Below, piece by piece: positions 53,371 to 63,624 of a DNA stretch of 64,000 bases (the first letter of the stretch is position 1; the number at the start of each line of letters is the position of its first letter). The notes under the pieces were generated by a model. It searched no databases and had not been told where the DNA came from. It was given only the letters and a program-made list of their open reading frames with translations. Made by a program: the position numbers and the translations under genes. The stretch spans positions 124,001-188,000 of the forward strand of contig NZ_ML137198.1 in assembly GCF_004011805.1 (NCBI RefSeq), written 5' to 3'. The DNA comes from Piscinibacter defluvii (GTDB taxonomy: Bacteria; Pseudomonadota; Gammaproteobacteria; Burkholderiales; Burkholderiaceae_C).

Positions 53371-54363
53371 ATGCCACACCGACACCAACGTGGAGCAAGC
53401 ACCGTGATCGTCACGCTGCTGCTGCTCGTCGCCACCCTGCTCGGCCTGCTCGTGGCCAACCGGCAGCTGCTGCTCGAGCTGCGCCTGTCGGCCAACCAGG
53501 TGCGCGGCGCCGAGGCCTTCGAGGCCGCCGAGGCGGGCCTCGAGTGGGGCACCGCACTGTTGAACTCGCCGCAGCCGATCGGCGACGACTGCCGCGCCGG
53601 CGGCACGCAGGACTTCCGTCGCCGCCACCTGGCGATCGACGACGGTGGCCGCATCGTGCCCGCCCCGCTGGCCTCGCACTGCACGCTCGACGGCATCGCG
53701 TGGACCTGCCGCTGCGCCGACGCCGCCGCGCCGCCCGCCGCAGCATCGGCACCCTCGTTCACGCTGGCCCTGGTCGACATCGGCCGTCCCGGCCTCGTGC
53801 GGCTGGTGGCCGACGGCGCCGGGCCCCCCGATGCCGTCGCACGCCAGGAGGTGCTGCTCGCGCTGCAGCCGGTGCTGGCCCAGGCACCCGCCGCCGCGCT
53901 GACGCTGAAGGACGCCGGCGTGCCGACCGAGGCCTTCTTCGCGCGCCACTTCGGCATGGCCCGCGCGACCTGGCTGTCCCAGCCGGTGGTGCAGCGCCTG
54001 GCCTGCAGCGGCGACTGCGGCGCGGCCGTGGCCGCGGCATGCGCGCGCGGCCCGCTGATCGCCGTGGAGGGCGACCTGCTGCTGCGCGGGCCGCTGACGC
54101 TCGGCTCGATCGAGCGGCCGCTGCTGCTGGTCGTCAGCGGCCGGCTGCGCCTCGAGGGCGCGGTCGGCTTCACCGGCCTGGCGCAGGCTGCGGCGATCGA
54201 CTGGGTCGGTCCCACGGGCTCCTGGCGTGGCGCCCTGCTCGTCGAGGGCAGCGCCGCCGGCAGCGGGCCCTTCGATCTGGCCCACGACCCGGCCGTGCTG
54301 CAGCGCCTGCGCAATGGCCAGGGCAGCTTCGTGCGGGTGCCGGGCAGCTGGCGCGACTTCTGA
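53371..54363 (+). CDS. Large PilX-like minor pilin
   Basis: A 330-residue protein, long for PilX (usually about 170-200). The N-terminus QRG-ASTVIVTLLLLVATLLGLLVANRQLLLE has a prepilin-type site and a hydrophobic helix but no Glu at +5, as in PilX/GspK proteins. FEAAEAGLEWG is the PilX domain mark. From about residue 235 the sequence has GPLIAVEGDLLLRGPLTLG repeats like a beta-helix or polymer-forming protein. It may be a two-domain tip pilin. Confidence 0.75.
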   Translation: MPHRHQRGASTVIVTLLLLVATLLGLLVANRQLLLELRLSANQVRGAEAFEAAEAGLEWGTALLNSPQPIGDDCRAGGTQDFRRRHLAIDDGGRIVPAPLASHCTLDGIAWTCRCADAAAPPAAASAPSFTLALVDIGRPGLVRLVADGAGPPDAVARQEVLLALQPVLAQAPAAALTLKDAGVPTEAFFARHFGMARATWLSQPVVQRLACSGDCGAAVAAACARGPLIAVEGDLLLRGPLTLGSIERPLLLVVSGRLRLEGAVGFTGLAQAAAIDWVGPTGSWRGALLVEGSAAGSGPFDLAHDPAVLQRLRNGQGSFVRVPGSWRDF

Positions 54364-54374
54364 AGGAGCCAACC

Positions 54375-54788
54375 ATGACCCGGATCCCACGCCAACGCGG
54401 CCTCGGCCTGGTCGACGCCCTGCTCGGCCTGCTGGTGCTCACGCTCGGCCTGCTGGCCGTGCTGCGCCTGCAGCCCGAGCTGCGCCGGCACGCCGAGCTG
54501 GCCCGCCAGCGCAGCGAGGCGGTGCGGCTGGCGCAGGCGGAGATCGAGTCGCTGCGGGCCGCCCCGGGTGTGCCGGCAGCCGACGAGCGCCTGGTCGACC
54601 CGGCCCCGGCGAGCACGCGCTACCGGCTGGTGCGCAGCGTCGACGCAGCCGCCTGGCCGGGCGCCGTGGCCCTCAGCGTCAGCGTCCAGTGGAATGCACC
54701 CGACGGTGCACCTCAGCAGCTCACGCTCGCCACCCTGCTCGCGACCCTCGACCCGGCGCTGCCCGGCATCGCCGTGCTGCCGCGCTGA
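54375..54788 (+). CDS. pilV: Minor pilin of the PilV type
   Basis: A 137-residue protein. The prepilin site RG-LGLVDALLGLLVLTLGLLAVLRLQ has aspartate instead of glutamate at +5. The pattern LLVLTLGLLAVLRLQ is typical of PilV, as is the following RSEAVRLAQAEIESLR helix. GAAGGAGCC stands before the ATG. Last gene of the minor-pilin operon; the riboflavin genes begin 19 bases later but with their own likely promoter. Confidence 0.78.
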   Translation: MTRIPRQRGLGLVDALLGLLVLTLGLLAVLRLQPELRRHAELARQRSEAVRLAQAEIESLRAAPGVPAADERLVDPAPASTRYRLVRSVDAAAWPGAVALSVSVQWNAPDGAPQQLTLATLLATLDPALPGIAVLPR

Positions 54789-54794
54789 TTCGCG

Positions 54795-54800
54795 CAGAAT
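54795..54800 (+). promoter_or_regulatory. Possible -10 element placing ribD on a leaderless mRNA
   Basis: CAGAAT (four of six consensus bases) ends seven bases before the ATG at 54808, with no Shine-Dalgarno sequence. It also contains the alternative ATG at 54799. The -35 is not clear. Confidence 0.4.
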
Positions 54801-54807
54801 GGACCGG

Positions 54808-55926
54808 ATGACCGACGCCGCTGCCGCACCGTCCGACCCGATGCTCGAGGCCCTCGCGCTGGCGCGCCAGGGCGTCGGCCTTACCGAACCGAATCCGCGC
54901 GTGGGCTGCGTCATCACCGCAGCGGATGGCCGCGTGCTCGGCCGCGGCCACACCCAGCAGGCCGGTGGACCGCATGCCGAGGTGATGGCGCTGCGCGACG
55001 CGGCGGCGCGCGGCGAGTCGGTCGAGGGCGCGACGGTGTACGTGACGCTCGAGCCCTGCGCCCACCACGGCCGCACGCCGCCATGCTGCGATGCGCTGAT
55101 CCGGGCGCGTGTGGGCAAGGTCGTGATGGCGCTGGAAGACCCGTTCCCGCAGGTCGCCGGCCAGGGCGCGGCGCGGCTGCGCGCTGCCGGCATCGAGGTG
55201 ATCGAAGGGCCGCAGGCCGAGGCGGCGCGCGAGCTGAACATCGGCTTCTTCTCGCGCGTCGTGCGCGGCCGGCCGTGGGTGCGCATGAAGTGCGCCGTCT
55301 CGCTGGACGGCCGCAGCGCGCTGCCCAACGGCGTGAGCCAGTGGATCACCGGAGCGGCCGCGCGCACGGATGGCCACGCCTGGCGCAAACGCGCCGGCGC
55401 GGTGCTGACCGGCGTGGGGACCGTGCTCGACGACGACCCGCGCCTGGACGTGCGGCTGGTCGAGACGGCGCGCCAGCCGCTGCGCGTGGTGGTCGATTCG
55501 CGCCTCGAGACGCCGCCCTCGGCCCGCCTGCTCGAGCCGCCCGGCCAGGTGCTGCTGTATGCCGCGCAGGCCCACGCCGAGCGCGAGGCGGCGCTGAGCG
55601 CACGCGGCGCCGAGATCGCCTTCGCGCCCGGGCCGGCCGGCAAGGTCGACCTTCCCGCGATGCTGGCCGACCTGGCGCGCCGCGGCGTCAACGAGCTGCA
55701 CCTCGAGGCCGGCCACAAGCTGAACGGCTCGTTCGTCCGCGAGGGCCTGGTCGACGAGTTCCTGGTCTACATGGCCCCTCGCCTGCTCGGCCTGGGGCGC
55801 GAGCTGGCCGCGTTCGGCCCGCTGGAGCGGCTCGAGCAGTCGCTCGACCTGCGCTGGGTCGACGTGCAGCCGGTCGGCGAGGACCTGCGCCTGATCGCCC
55901 GGCCGCCCGGCCGCGAACGCTTCTGA
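54808..55926 (+). CDS. ribD: Bifunctional riboflavin deaminase/reductase RibD
   Basis: A 372-residue enzyme. The N-terminal deaminase has the zinc site GPHAEVMAL and EPCAHHGRTPPC; the C-terminal RibD reductase domain follows (PWVRMKCAVSLDGRSAL, GVGTVLDDDPRLDVR, NELHLEAGHKLNGSF). It converts the GTP cyclohydrolase product to the pyrimidinedione in two steps. I use ATG at 54808; ATG at 54799 would add three residues but falls in a likely -10. Start of ribD-ribE-ribBA-ribH-nusB. Confidence 0.95.
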   Translation: MTDAAAAPSDPMLEALALARQGVGLTEPNPRVGCVITAADGRVLGRGHTQQAGGPHAEVMALRDAAARGESVEGATVYVTLEPCAHHGRTPPCCDALIRARVGKVVMALEDPFPQVAGQGAARLRAAGIEVIEGPQAEAARELNIGFFSRVVRGRPWVRMKCAVSLDGRSALPNGVSQWITGAAARTDGHAWRKRAGAVLTGVGTVLDDDPRLDVRLVETARQPLRVVVDSRLETPPSARLLEPPGQVLLYAAQAHAEREAALSARGAEIAFAPGPAGKVDLPAMLADLARRGVNELHLEAGHKLNGSFVREGLVDEFLVYMAPRLLGLGRELAAFGPLERLEQSLDLRWVDVQPVGEDLRLIARPPGRERF

Positions 55927-55982
55927 GCCCCGCCGCCGCGTGACCTGACACCTGCGCGACGACGCCGGCGCGGCGCGCCTGC

Positions 55983-55988
55983 GACAAT
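55983..55988 (+). promoter_or_regulatory. -10-like element six bases before ribE
   Basis: GACAAT (four of six) ends six bases before ATG 55995 and no ribosome site is present, so transcription may begin at or next to the start codon. A clear -35 is missing. Confidence 0.45.
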
Positions 55989-55994
55989 CGGCGC

Positions 55995-56624
55995 ATGTTC
56001 ACAGGCATCATCACCGGCGTGGGCCGCATCGAGCAGGTGCGACCCCTGGGCACCGACGCGACCCACGGCAAGCGGCTCGCCATCCAGGCCCCGGCGGGCT
56101 ACCTGCACGACGTCGTGCTGGGCGACAGCATCGCGATCAACGGCGCCTGCATGACCGTCACCACGCTGGACCGCGACAGTGACCGTTTCGGCATCGACAT
56201 CTCGGCCGAGAGCCTGGCGCGCACCGCGGGCCTGGCCGAACCCGGGCCGGTCAACCTCGAGAAGGCGCTGCGCGCCAACGACCGGCTCGGCGGCCATCTG
56301 GTCAGCGGGCATGTCGACGGCATCGGCACCGTGGTGCACTTCGAGCCGATCGGCGAATCGTGGGAGCTGCGCATCAGCGCCCCGCCGGCGCTGGCGCGCT
56401 TCCTGGCCTACAAGGGTTCGATCACCGTCAACGGCGTGAGCCTGACCGTCAACCGGGTCACCGACCTCGAACGCGCCTGCGAGTTCAGCATCAACCTGAT
56501 CCCGCACACCGTGCAGAACACCACGCTCGGCACGCTGCGCGCCGGCCAGGCCGTCAACCTCGAGATCGACCTGATCGCACGCTACGTCGAACGCATGCTC
56601 GGCGGCTCGCTGCCGCGGCCCTGA
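55995..56624 (+). CDS. ribE: Riboflavin synthase alpha chain RibE
   Basis: A 209-residue synthase with two lumazine-binding halves. The first begins MFTGIITGVGRIEQV with GDSIAINGACMTVT and FGIDISAESLART, the second begins LGGHLVSGHVDGIGTV with GSITVNGVSLTVN. It makes riboflavin from two dimethyl-ribityllumazines. There is no FMN riboswitch visible before it or ribBA. Confidence 0.96.
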   Translation: MFTGIITGVGRIEQVRPLGTDATHGKRLAIQAPAGYLHDVVLGDSIAINGACMTVTTLDRDSDRFGIDISAESLARTAGLAEPGPVNLEKALRANDRLGGHLVSGHVDGIGTVVHFEPIGESWELRISAPPALARFLAYKGSITVNGVSLTVNRVTDLERACEFSINLIPHTVQNTTLGTLRAGQAVNLEIDLIARYVERMLGGSLPRP

Positions 56625-56628
56625 TAAT
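56623..56628 (+). promoter_or_regulatory. -10-like element six bases before ribBA
   Basis: GATAAT (five of six consensus bases) overlaps the ribE stop and ends six bases before the ribBA ATG at 56635. No Shine-Dalgarno is present. Same spacing as at ribE and ybgC. Confidence 0.5.
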
Positions 56629-56634
56629 CCCGCC

Positions 56635-57729
56635 ATGTCGATTTCCCCGATTCCGGAGCTCGTTGCCGAGCTCGCCGCCGGCCGCATGGTCATCCTCGTC
56701 GACGAGGAGGATCGCGAGAACGAGGGCGACCTCGTGCTCGCGGCCGAGCATGTCAGCCCCGAGGCGATCAACTTCATGGCGAAGTTCGGCCGCGGGCTGA
56801 TCTGCCTGACGCTCACGCGCGAGCGCTGCGAGCGGCTGCAGCTCACGCCGATGGCGGCGCGCAATGGCCAGAAGACCGGCACCGCGTTCACCGTCTCGAT
56901 CGAGGCCGCCGAGGGCGTGACCACCGGCATCTCCGCGGCCGACCGCGCGCGCACCGTGCAGGCCGCGGTGGCGCGCCACGCCAAGCCGAGCGACCTGGTG
57001 CAGCCCGGCCACATCTTCCCGCTGCAGGCGCAGGACGGCGGCGTGCTGATGCGCGCCGGGCACACCGAGGCCGGCTGCGACCTGGCCGGCATGGCCGGCC
57101 TCACGCCCGCCGCGGTGATCTGCGAGGTGATGAAGGACGACGGCACGATGGCGCGCCTGCCGGACCTGATCGAGTTCGCGCGTGAGCACCGCCTGAAGAT
57201 CGGCACCATCGCCGACCTGATCGAATACCGCAGCCGCAACGAGTCGCTGATCGAGCGTGTCTCGCAGCGCCGCATGAGCACCGCGCACGGCGAGTTCGAC
57301 TGCGCCGCCTACCGCGACCGCACCGGTGGCCTGCACCTGGCGCTGACCAAGGGCCGCTGGCAGCCCGGCGAGGAGGTGCTGGTGCGCGTGCACGAGCCGC
57401 TGTCGGTGCTCGACCTGCTCGATGTCGGCCGCTGCGGCCATTCGTGGCCGCTGCCCAAGGCGTTGGCCGCGGTGCAGGCCAGCGAGCGCGGCGTGGCGCT
57501 GCTGCTGAACTGCGGCGAGGACGTTGCCGCCCTGCTGCCGCAGCTGGCCGAGGCGCGCGCCGAGCCGGCCGCGCCGGCCCGCGGCCAGATGGACCTGCGC
57601 ACCTACGGCGTCGGCGCGCAGATCCTGCGCGACCTCGGCGTGGCCAGGATGCGCCTGCTCGGCAGCCCGCGGCGCATGCCCAGCATGGTCGGCTACGGCC
57701 TCGAGGTCACCGGTTTCGTCTCGCCCTAG
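56635..57729 (+). CDS. ribB: 3,4-dihydroxy-2-butanone 4-phosphate synthase with degenerate GTP cyclohydrolase II domain (RibBA)
   Basis: A 364-residue protein. Residues 1-205 are RibB, with [11 protein letters not shown] (metal and substrate acids), GLICLTLT and [11 protein letters not shown]. The rest has the shape of RibA but lacks the three zinc cysteines of GTP cyclohydrolase II: where CLTGD..SxRCDCG is expected the sequence reads [16 protein letters not shown], and no catalytic tail is seen. So only the RibB half should be active, and a separate ribA is needed elsewhere in the genome. Such proteins are common in betaproteobacteria. Confidence 0.93.
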   Translation: MSISPIPELVAELAAGRMVILVDEEDRENEGDLVLAAEHVSPEAINFMAKFGRGLICLTLTRERCERLQLTPMAARNGQKTGTAFTVSIEAAEGVTTGISAADRARTVQAAVARHAKPSDLVQPGHIFPLQAQDGGVLMRAGHTEAGCDLAGMAGLTPAAVICEVMKDDGTMARLPDLIEFAREHRLKIGTIADLIEYRSRNESLIERVSQRRMSTAHGEFDCAAYRDRTGGLHLALTKGRWQPGEEVLVRVHEPLSVLDLLDVGRCGHSWPLPKALAAVQASERGVALLLNCGEDVAALLPQLAEARAEPAAPARGQMDLRTYGVGAQILRDLGVARMRLLGSPRRMPSMVGYGLEVTGFVSP

Positions 57730-57737
57730 GAGCTTTC

Positions 57738-58202
57738 ATGCAAGACGCCGACAAGGGCGCCGGAGTCGATCTGGACGGCCAGGACCTGCGCATCGCCATC
57801 GTCCAGGCGCGCTTCAATGCCCCCGTCACCGACAAGCTGGCGCAGACCTGCCTCGCCGAGCTGCGCGCACTCGGCGTGGCCGAGAAGCACATCCGCCATG
57901 TCACCGTGCCCGGGGCGCTGGAGGTGCCGGTGGCGCTGATGGCGCTGGCCGACAGCGACGACTTCGACGCGCTGATCGCGCTGGGCTGCATCATCCGCGG
58001 CGAGACCTACCACTTCGAGCTGGTGGCCAACGAGAGTGGCGCCGGCGTCACTCGCGTCTCGCTGGACCACCAGATCCCGATCGCCAACGCGATCCTGACG
58101 GTCGAGAACGAGGCCCAGGCCTGGGCACGCGCCGAGGACAAGGGCCGCGACGCGGCACGTGTGGCGGTCGAGATGGCCTGCCTGATGGAAGACCTGTCGT
58201 GA
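57738..58202 (+). CDS. ribH: 6,7-dimethyl-8-ribityllumazine synthase RibH
   Basis: A 154-residue icosahedral lumazine synthase. Typical blocks: [50 protein letters not shown], and the C-terminal [15 protein letters not shown]-like helix. An AGGAGC site stands at 57728-57733, five bases before the ATG. It joins the RibB product with the pyrimidine from RibD. The stop overlaps nusB by four bases. Confidence 0.96.
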   Translation: MQDADKGAGVDLDGQDLRIAIVQARFNAPVTDKLAQTCLAELRALGVAEKHIRHVTVPGALEVPVALMALADSDDFDALIALGCIIRGETYHFELVANESGAGVTRVSLDHQIPIANAILTVENEAQAWARAEDKGRDAARVAVEMACLMEDLS

Positions 58203-58690
58203 CCGAGACGCCTGCGAAGAAGAAGCCGCGCCCGGCGGGCAAGCGCCCGCCGTCGGCGCGCCGGCGCTCGCGCGAGTTCGCGCTGCAGGGCCTGTACCAG
58301 TGGCTGCTCGGCGGCGCCGAGCCGGGCGTGATCGACGCCCACATGCGCGAGCAGGACGGCTTCGCCGGCGCCGACGCGGCGCACTTCGACGCGCTGCTGC
58401 ACGGCTGCATCGCCGAGGCGGCCGGCATCGACGCGGTGCTCGCCAAGCATGTCGACCGCAAGACCACCGAGCTGTCGCCGATCGAACACGGCGTGCTGAT
58501 GATCGGCGTCTACGAGATGCAGCACTGCCTGGACGTGCCGTACAAGGTGGCGATCAACGAAGCGGTCGAGCTGGCCAAGAGCTACGGCGGCACCGACGGC
58601 CACAAGTACGTCAACGGCGTGCTCGACAAGGCCGCCACCGAGCTGCGCCCGGCCGAGGTGCAGCGCGCCCGTGGAGCGGCGCCGCGGTGA
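58199..58690 (+). CDS. nusB: Transcription antitermination factor NusB
   Basis: A 163-residue RNA-binding protein that takes part in rRNA antitermination. Family blocks: [33 protein letters not shown] and [34 protein letters not shown] start at 58199 overlaps ribH (GTGA). ribH-nusB is a widely kept pair. Its own stop overlaps the aminotransferase start. Confidence 0.96.
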   Translation: MTETPAKKKPRPAGKRPPSARRRSREFALQGLYQWLLGGAEPGVIDAHMREQDGFAGADAAHFDALLHGCIAEAAGIDAVLAKHVDRKTTELSPIEHGVLMIGVYEMQHCLDVPYKVAINEAVELAKSYGGTDGHKYVNGVLDKAATELRPAEVQRARGAAPR

Positions 58691-59907
58691 GGACCGCCGG
58701 CCGGCTCGAGCACATCGAGCCCTTCTACGTGATGGAGTGCGCCAAGGCGGCCACCGAGCTGGCGCAGTCGCCGCTGTGCGACCCGGCCCGCGGCGGCCGG
58801 CGCATGATCTTCCTGAACATCGGCGAGCCCGACTTCACCGCGCCGCCGCTGGTGCGCGAGGCTGCCGAACGGGCGCTGCGCGACGGCCGCACGCAGTACA
58901 CCGACGCCACCGGGCTGCCGTCGCTGCGCGAGCGCATCGCTGGATGGTACGGCCGGCGCTTCGGGCTCGCCATCGATCCCGCGCGCATCGTCGTCACCGC
59001 CGGTGCCTCGGCCGCGCTGCAGCTCGCCTGCCTGGCGCTGATCGACCGCGACGACGAGGTGCTGCTGCCCGACCCGAGCTACCCCTGCAACCGGCATTTC
59101 GTCGCCGCCGCCGAGGGGCGAGCCGTGCTGCTGCCGGCCGGCCCGGCGCAGCGCTTCCAGCTCGATGCCGCCGGCGTCGAGGCGGCCTGGGGCGATCGCA
59201 CGCGCGGCGTGCTGCTCGCGTCGCCGTCCAACCCGACCGGCACCTCGATCGACCCCGACGAGATGGGCCGCATCGTGCGCGCGGTACGCGCGCGTGGCGG
59301 ATTCACGATCGTCGACGAGATCTACCTCGGCCTGAGCTACGACGAGCGCTACGGCCACAGCGCACTCGCCCACGGCGAGGACGTGATCTCGGTGAACAGC
59401 TTCTCGAAGTACTTCTCGATGACCGGCTGGCGGCTCGGCTGGCTGGTGCTGCCGGCCGCGCTCGTGCCGGCGGTCGAGAAGCTGGCCCAGAACCTGTTCA
59501 TCTGCGCCTCGACGATTGCGCAGCGTGCCGCACTGGCCTGCTTCGAGGCCGAATCGATCGCCGAATACGAACGCCGGCGCGGCGAGTTCCGCGCCCGGCG
59601 AGATCTCGTCGTGCCGGCGCTGAATGCGATGGGGCTGAGCGTCCCGGTAGCGCCGGATGGCGCGTTCTACGCCTGGGCCGACTGTTCGGCGCACGCCGCC
59701 AGCAGCTGGGACTTCGTCTTCGAGGCCATGCGCGGTGCCCAGGTGGCGCTGACGCCGGGGCGCGATTTCGGCCGCCACGGCAGCGAACGCTGGCTGCGCC
59801 TGTCCTACGCCAGCGCGCTGCCGCAGTTGCAGGAGGCGCTGGCGCGGCTGCAGGACTGGCTGTCGCGCCGCCGCCAAGCGCCCCGCAACTTGGTGAGCAA
59901 CGGTTAA
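58687..59907 (+). CDS. PLP-dependent class I/II aminotransferase
   Basis: A 406-residue aspartate-aminotransferase-fold enzyme. The PLP-lysine is in [16 protein letters not shown], and [29 protein letters not shown] and [14 protein letters not shown] mark the fold. GTG at 58687 overlaps the nusB stop by four bases; the protein starts [16 protein letters not shown], which matches this family. It resembles aminotransferases next to nusB in other betaproteobacteria; a preferred substrate is not readable. Confidence 0.9.
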   Translation: MRTAGRLEHIEPFYVMECAKAATELAQSPLCDPARGGRRMIFLNIGEPDFTAPPLVREAAERALRDGRTQYTDATGLPSLRERIAGWYGRRFGLAIDPARIVVTAGASAALQLACLALIDRDDEVLLPDPSYPCNRHFVAAAEGRAVLLPAGPAQRFQLDAAGVEAAWGDRTRGVLLASPSNPTGTSIDPDEMGRIVRAVRARGGFTIVDEIYLGLSYDERYGHSALAHGEDVISVNSFSKYFSMTGWRLGWLVLPAALVPAVEKLAQNLFICASTIAQRAALACFEAESIAEYERRRGEFRARRDLVVPALNAMGLSVPVAPDGAFYAWADCSAHAASSWDFVFEAMRGAQVALTPGRDFGRHGSERWLRLSYASALPQLQEALARLQDWLSRRRQAPRNLVSNG

Positions 59908-59958
59908 CAAGCGCGCCCTGCGGGGTCTTTTTCACGCATCGCGGCCCGGACGCTGCAC

Positions 59959-59964
59959 TAAGCT
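59959..59964 (+). promoter_or_regulatory. -10-like element six bases before the kinase gene
   Basis: TAAGCT ends six bases before GTG 59971, at the same spacing seen for ribE, ribBA and ybgC. There is no ribosome site. The hexamer is only a fair -10 (TA at the start, T at the end). Confidence 0.35.
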
Positions 59965-59970
59965 GCCGGG

Positions 59971-61613
<1,643 letters not shown>

Positions 61614-61617
<4 letters not shown>

Positions 61618-62018
61618 ACTTGCGCTCGGTCGCCGCGGCCTCCTTCGCCCTGTTCACCCTGCTGGCCGCCGGCTGCGCCCAGCCGCCGGTCAATGCGCCG
61701 ACGCTCGGGCTGCTGGACGTGGCCGAACGGCCGGCCGAGAAGGCCTTGCTGGCCGGCCTGCGCGCCTACGACGACGCGCAGTACCCGCAGGCCGAGAAGC
61801 AGCTGCAGACGGCCTTGCAGGCCGGCCTCGCCTCGCCGCGCGACAAGGCCGCGGCGCACAAGCTGCTCGCGTTCATCTTCTGCACCAGCAGCCGCATGGC
61901 CGACTGCGAGGCGGCCTTCCGTGCCGCGCGTGCCGCCGACCCGGCGTTCGCGCTGACCAAGTCCGAAGCCGGCCATCCGCTGTGGGGCCCGGTGTACCAG
62001 CGGGTGCAGCAGCGATAA
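61614..62018 (+). CDS. TssQ-like lipoprotein with TPR-type helices
   Basis: A 134-residue protein. The signal LLAAGCAQ is a lipobox with Cys21, so it is membrane-anchored. The mature part is helical with a TPR-like repeat (LRAYDDAQYPQAEKQLQTAL). It resembles the TssQ family of type VI secretion-associated lipoproteins of Burkholderiales. No other T6SS gene is in the window. Its translational overlap with the PEGA kinase suggests a kinase-lipoprotein unit; the name is inferred from similarity by eye only. Confidence 0.6.
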
Positions 62019-62019
62019 T
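62014..62019 (+). promoter_or_regulatory. -10-like element six bases before ybgC
   Basis: GATAAT (five of six consensus bases) ends six bases before TTG 62026, with no ribosome site. The layout is the same as at ribBA. Confidence 0.5.
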
Positions 62020-62025
62020 CGCGGC

Positions 62026-62448
62026 TTGCCCGAGATCCACGCCCCCCCCTTCAGCTTCACGCTGCGCGTCTACTGGGAGGACACCGACGCCGGCGGCGTC
62101 GTGTTCTACGCCAACTACCTGAAGTTCTTCGAGCGCGCCCGCACCGAATGGCTGCGCTCGCTGGGCTTCGAGCAGGAGCGCTTGCGAACCGACACAGGCA
62201 CGATCTTCATCGTCGCCGATACTGCGGTGCGCTACCTGGCCCCGGCGCGCCTGGACGACCTGCTCGAGGTCAGCGTGATGGCGCAGGAGGTGGGCCGGGT
62301 GTCGATGAGCCTCGTGCAGCAGGCCTGGCGCAGCGCGCCGGGCGAGCGCACGCTGCTGGCCGAGGGCCGCATCCGCATCGGCTGCGTCGATGCCGGAACT
62401 TTCAAGATGCGGCGCATTCCGACCGAGCTTCTCACCAAGTTGCCATGA
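62026..62448 (+). CDS. ybgC: Acyl-CoA thioesterase YbgC (Tol-Pal system)
   Basis: A 140-residue hotdog-fold thioesterase. The catalytic part is recognisable in VYWEDTDAGGVVFYANYLKFFERARTEW, with the aspartate in EDTDAGG. It is the usual first gene of the tol-pal operon. TTG at 62026 is the start that fits the family length; no ATG is available. The stop overlaps tolQ by four bases. Confidence 0.93.
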   Translation: MPEIHAPPFSFTLRVYWEDTDAGGVVFYANYLKFFERARTEWLRSLGFEQERLRTDTGTIFIVADTAVRYLAPARLDDLLEVSVMAQEVGRVSMSLVQQAWRSAPGERTLLAEGRIRIGCVDAGTFKMRRIPTELLTKLP

Positions 62449-63179
62449 ACCAGGACTTCTCCATCTTCACCCTCGTCACGCAGGCCAGCTTCGTCGTGCA
62501 GCTGGTGATGGCCGGCCTGCTGCTGGCCTCGCTGGCGAGCTGGACGGTGATCTTCGGCAAGCTGTTCGGCCTGCGCCGCGTGCGCGGCGAGAACGACGAG
62601 TTCGAGCGCGATTTCTGGGCCGGGCGCAACCTCAACGAGCTGTATGCCGATGCGAGCAAACGCAGCGTCGACGGCCGCGGCGCGCCGATGGAGCGCATCT
62701 TCGCCTCGGGCATGCGCGAGTTCCTGAAGCTGCGCGAGAAGCGCGTGCTCGACGCCGGCGCGCTGCTCGATGGCGCGCGCCGCGCGATGCGCGCGAGCTT
62801 CCAGCGCGAGATCGACGCGGTGGAATCCAACCTCAGCTTCCTGGCCTCGGTCGGCTCGGTCAGCCCCTACGTCGGCCTGTTCGGCACGGTGTGGGGGATC
62901 ATGCACGCCTTCGTCGGCCTGTCGAACATGCAGCAGGTGACGCTGGCCACCGTGGCGCCGGGCATCGCCGAGGCGCTGGTGGCCACCGCGATCGGCCTGT
63001 TCGCGGCCATCCCGGCGGTGATCGCCTACAACCGCTTCGCGCGCGACATCGACCGCATCGCGATCCAGCTCGAGACCTTCATCGAGGAGTTCTCGAACAT
63101 CCTGCAGCGCAACGTCGGCGCGCCCGGCCCGGCGCCGGCCGCAGCCACCGTCAGCAGCGGCTTCGCGCACAGCCGCTAG
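62445..63179 (+). CDS. tolQ: Tol-Pal system proton channel subunit TolQ
   Basis: A 244-residue inner-membrane protein related to ExbB and MotA. Three transmembrane helices: about 17-37 (VVQLVMAGLLLASLASWTVIF), one in SVGSVSPYVGLFGTVWGIMHAF and one in EALVATAIGLFAAIPAVIAY. With TolR it uses the proton gradient to move TolA and keep the outer membrane constricted at division. ATG 62445 overlaps the ybgC stop. Confidence 0.97.
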   Translation: MNQDFSIFTLVTQASFVVQLVMAGLLLASLASWTVIFGKLFGLRRVRGENDEFERDFWAGRNLNELYADASKRSVDGRGAPMERIFASGMREFLKLREKRVLDAGALLDGARRAMRASFQREIDAVESNLSFLASVGSVSPYVGLFGTVWGIMHAFVGLSNMQQVTLATVAPGIAEALVATAIGLFAAIPAVIAYNRFARDIDRIAIQLETFIEEFSNILQRNVGAPGPAPAAATVSSGFAHSR

Positions 63180-63191
63180 AAAGGCTGCCCG

Positions 63192-63620
<429 letters not shown>

Positions 63621-63624
63621 GCCC

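Noticed and set aside
52995-55718. 907-residue minus-strand open frame opposite the pilin and rib genes
   Set aside because: High G+C keeps opposite frames open; the other strand carries well recognised genes throughout.
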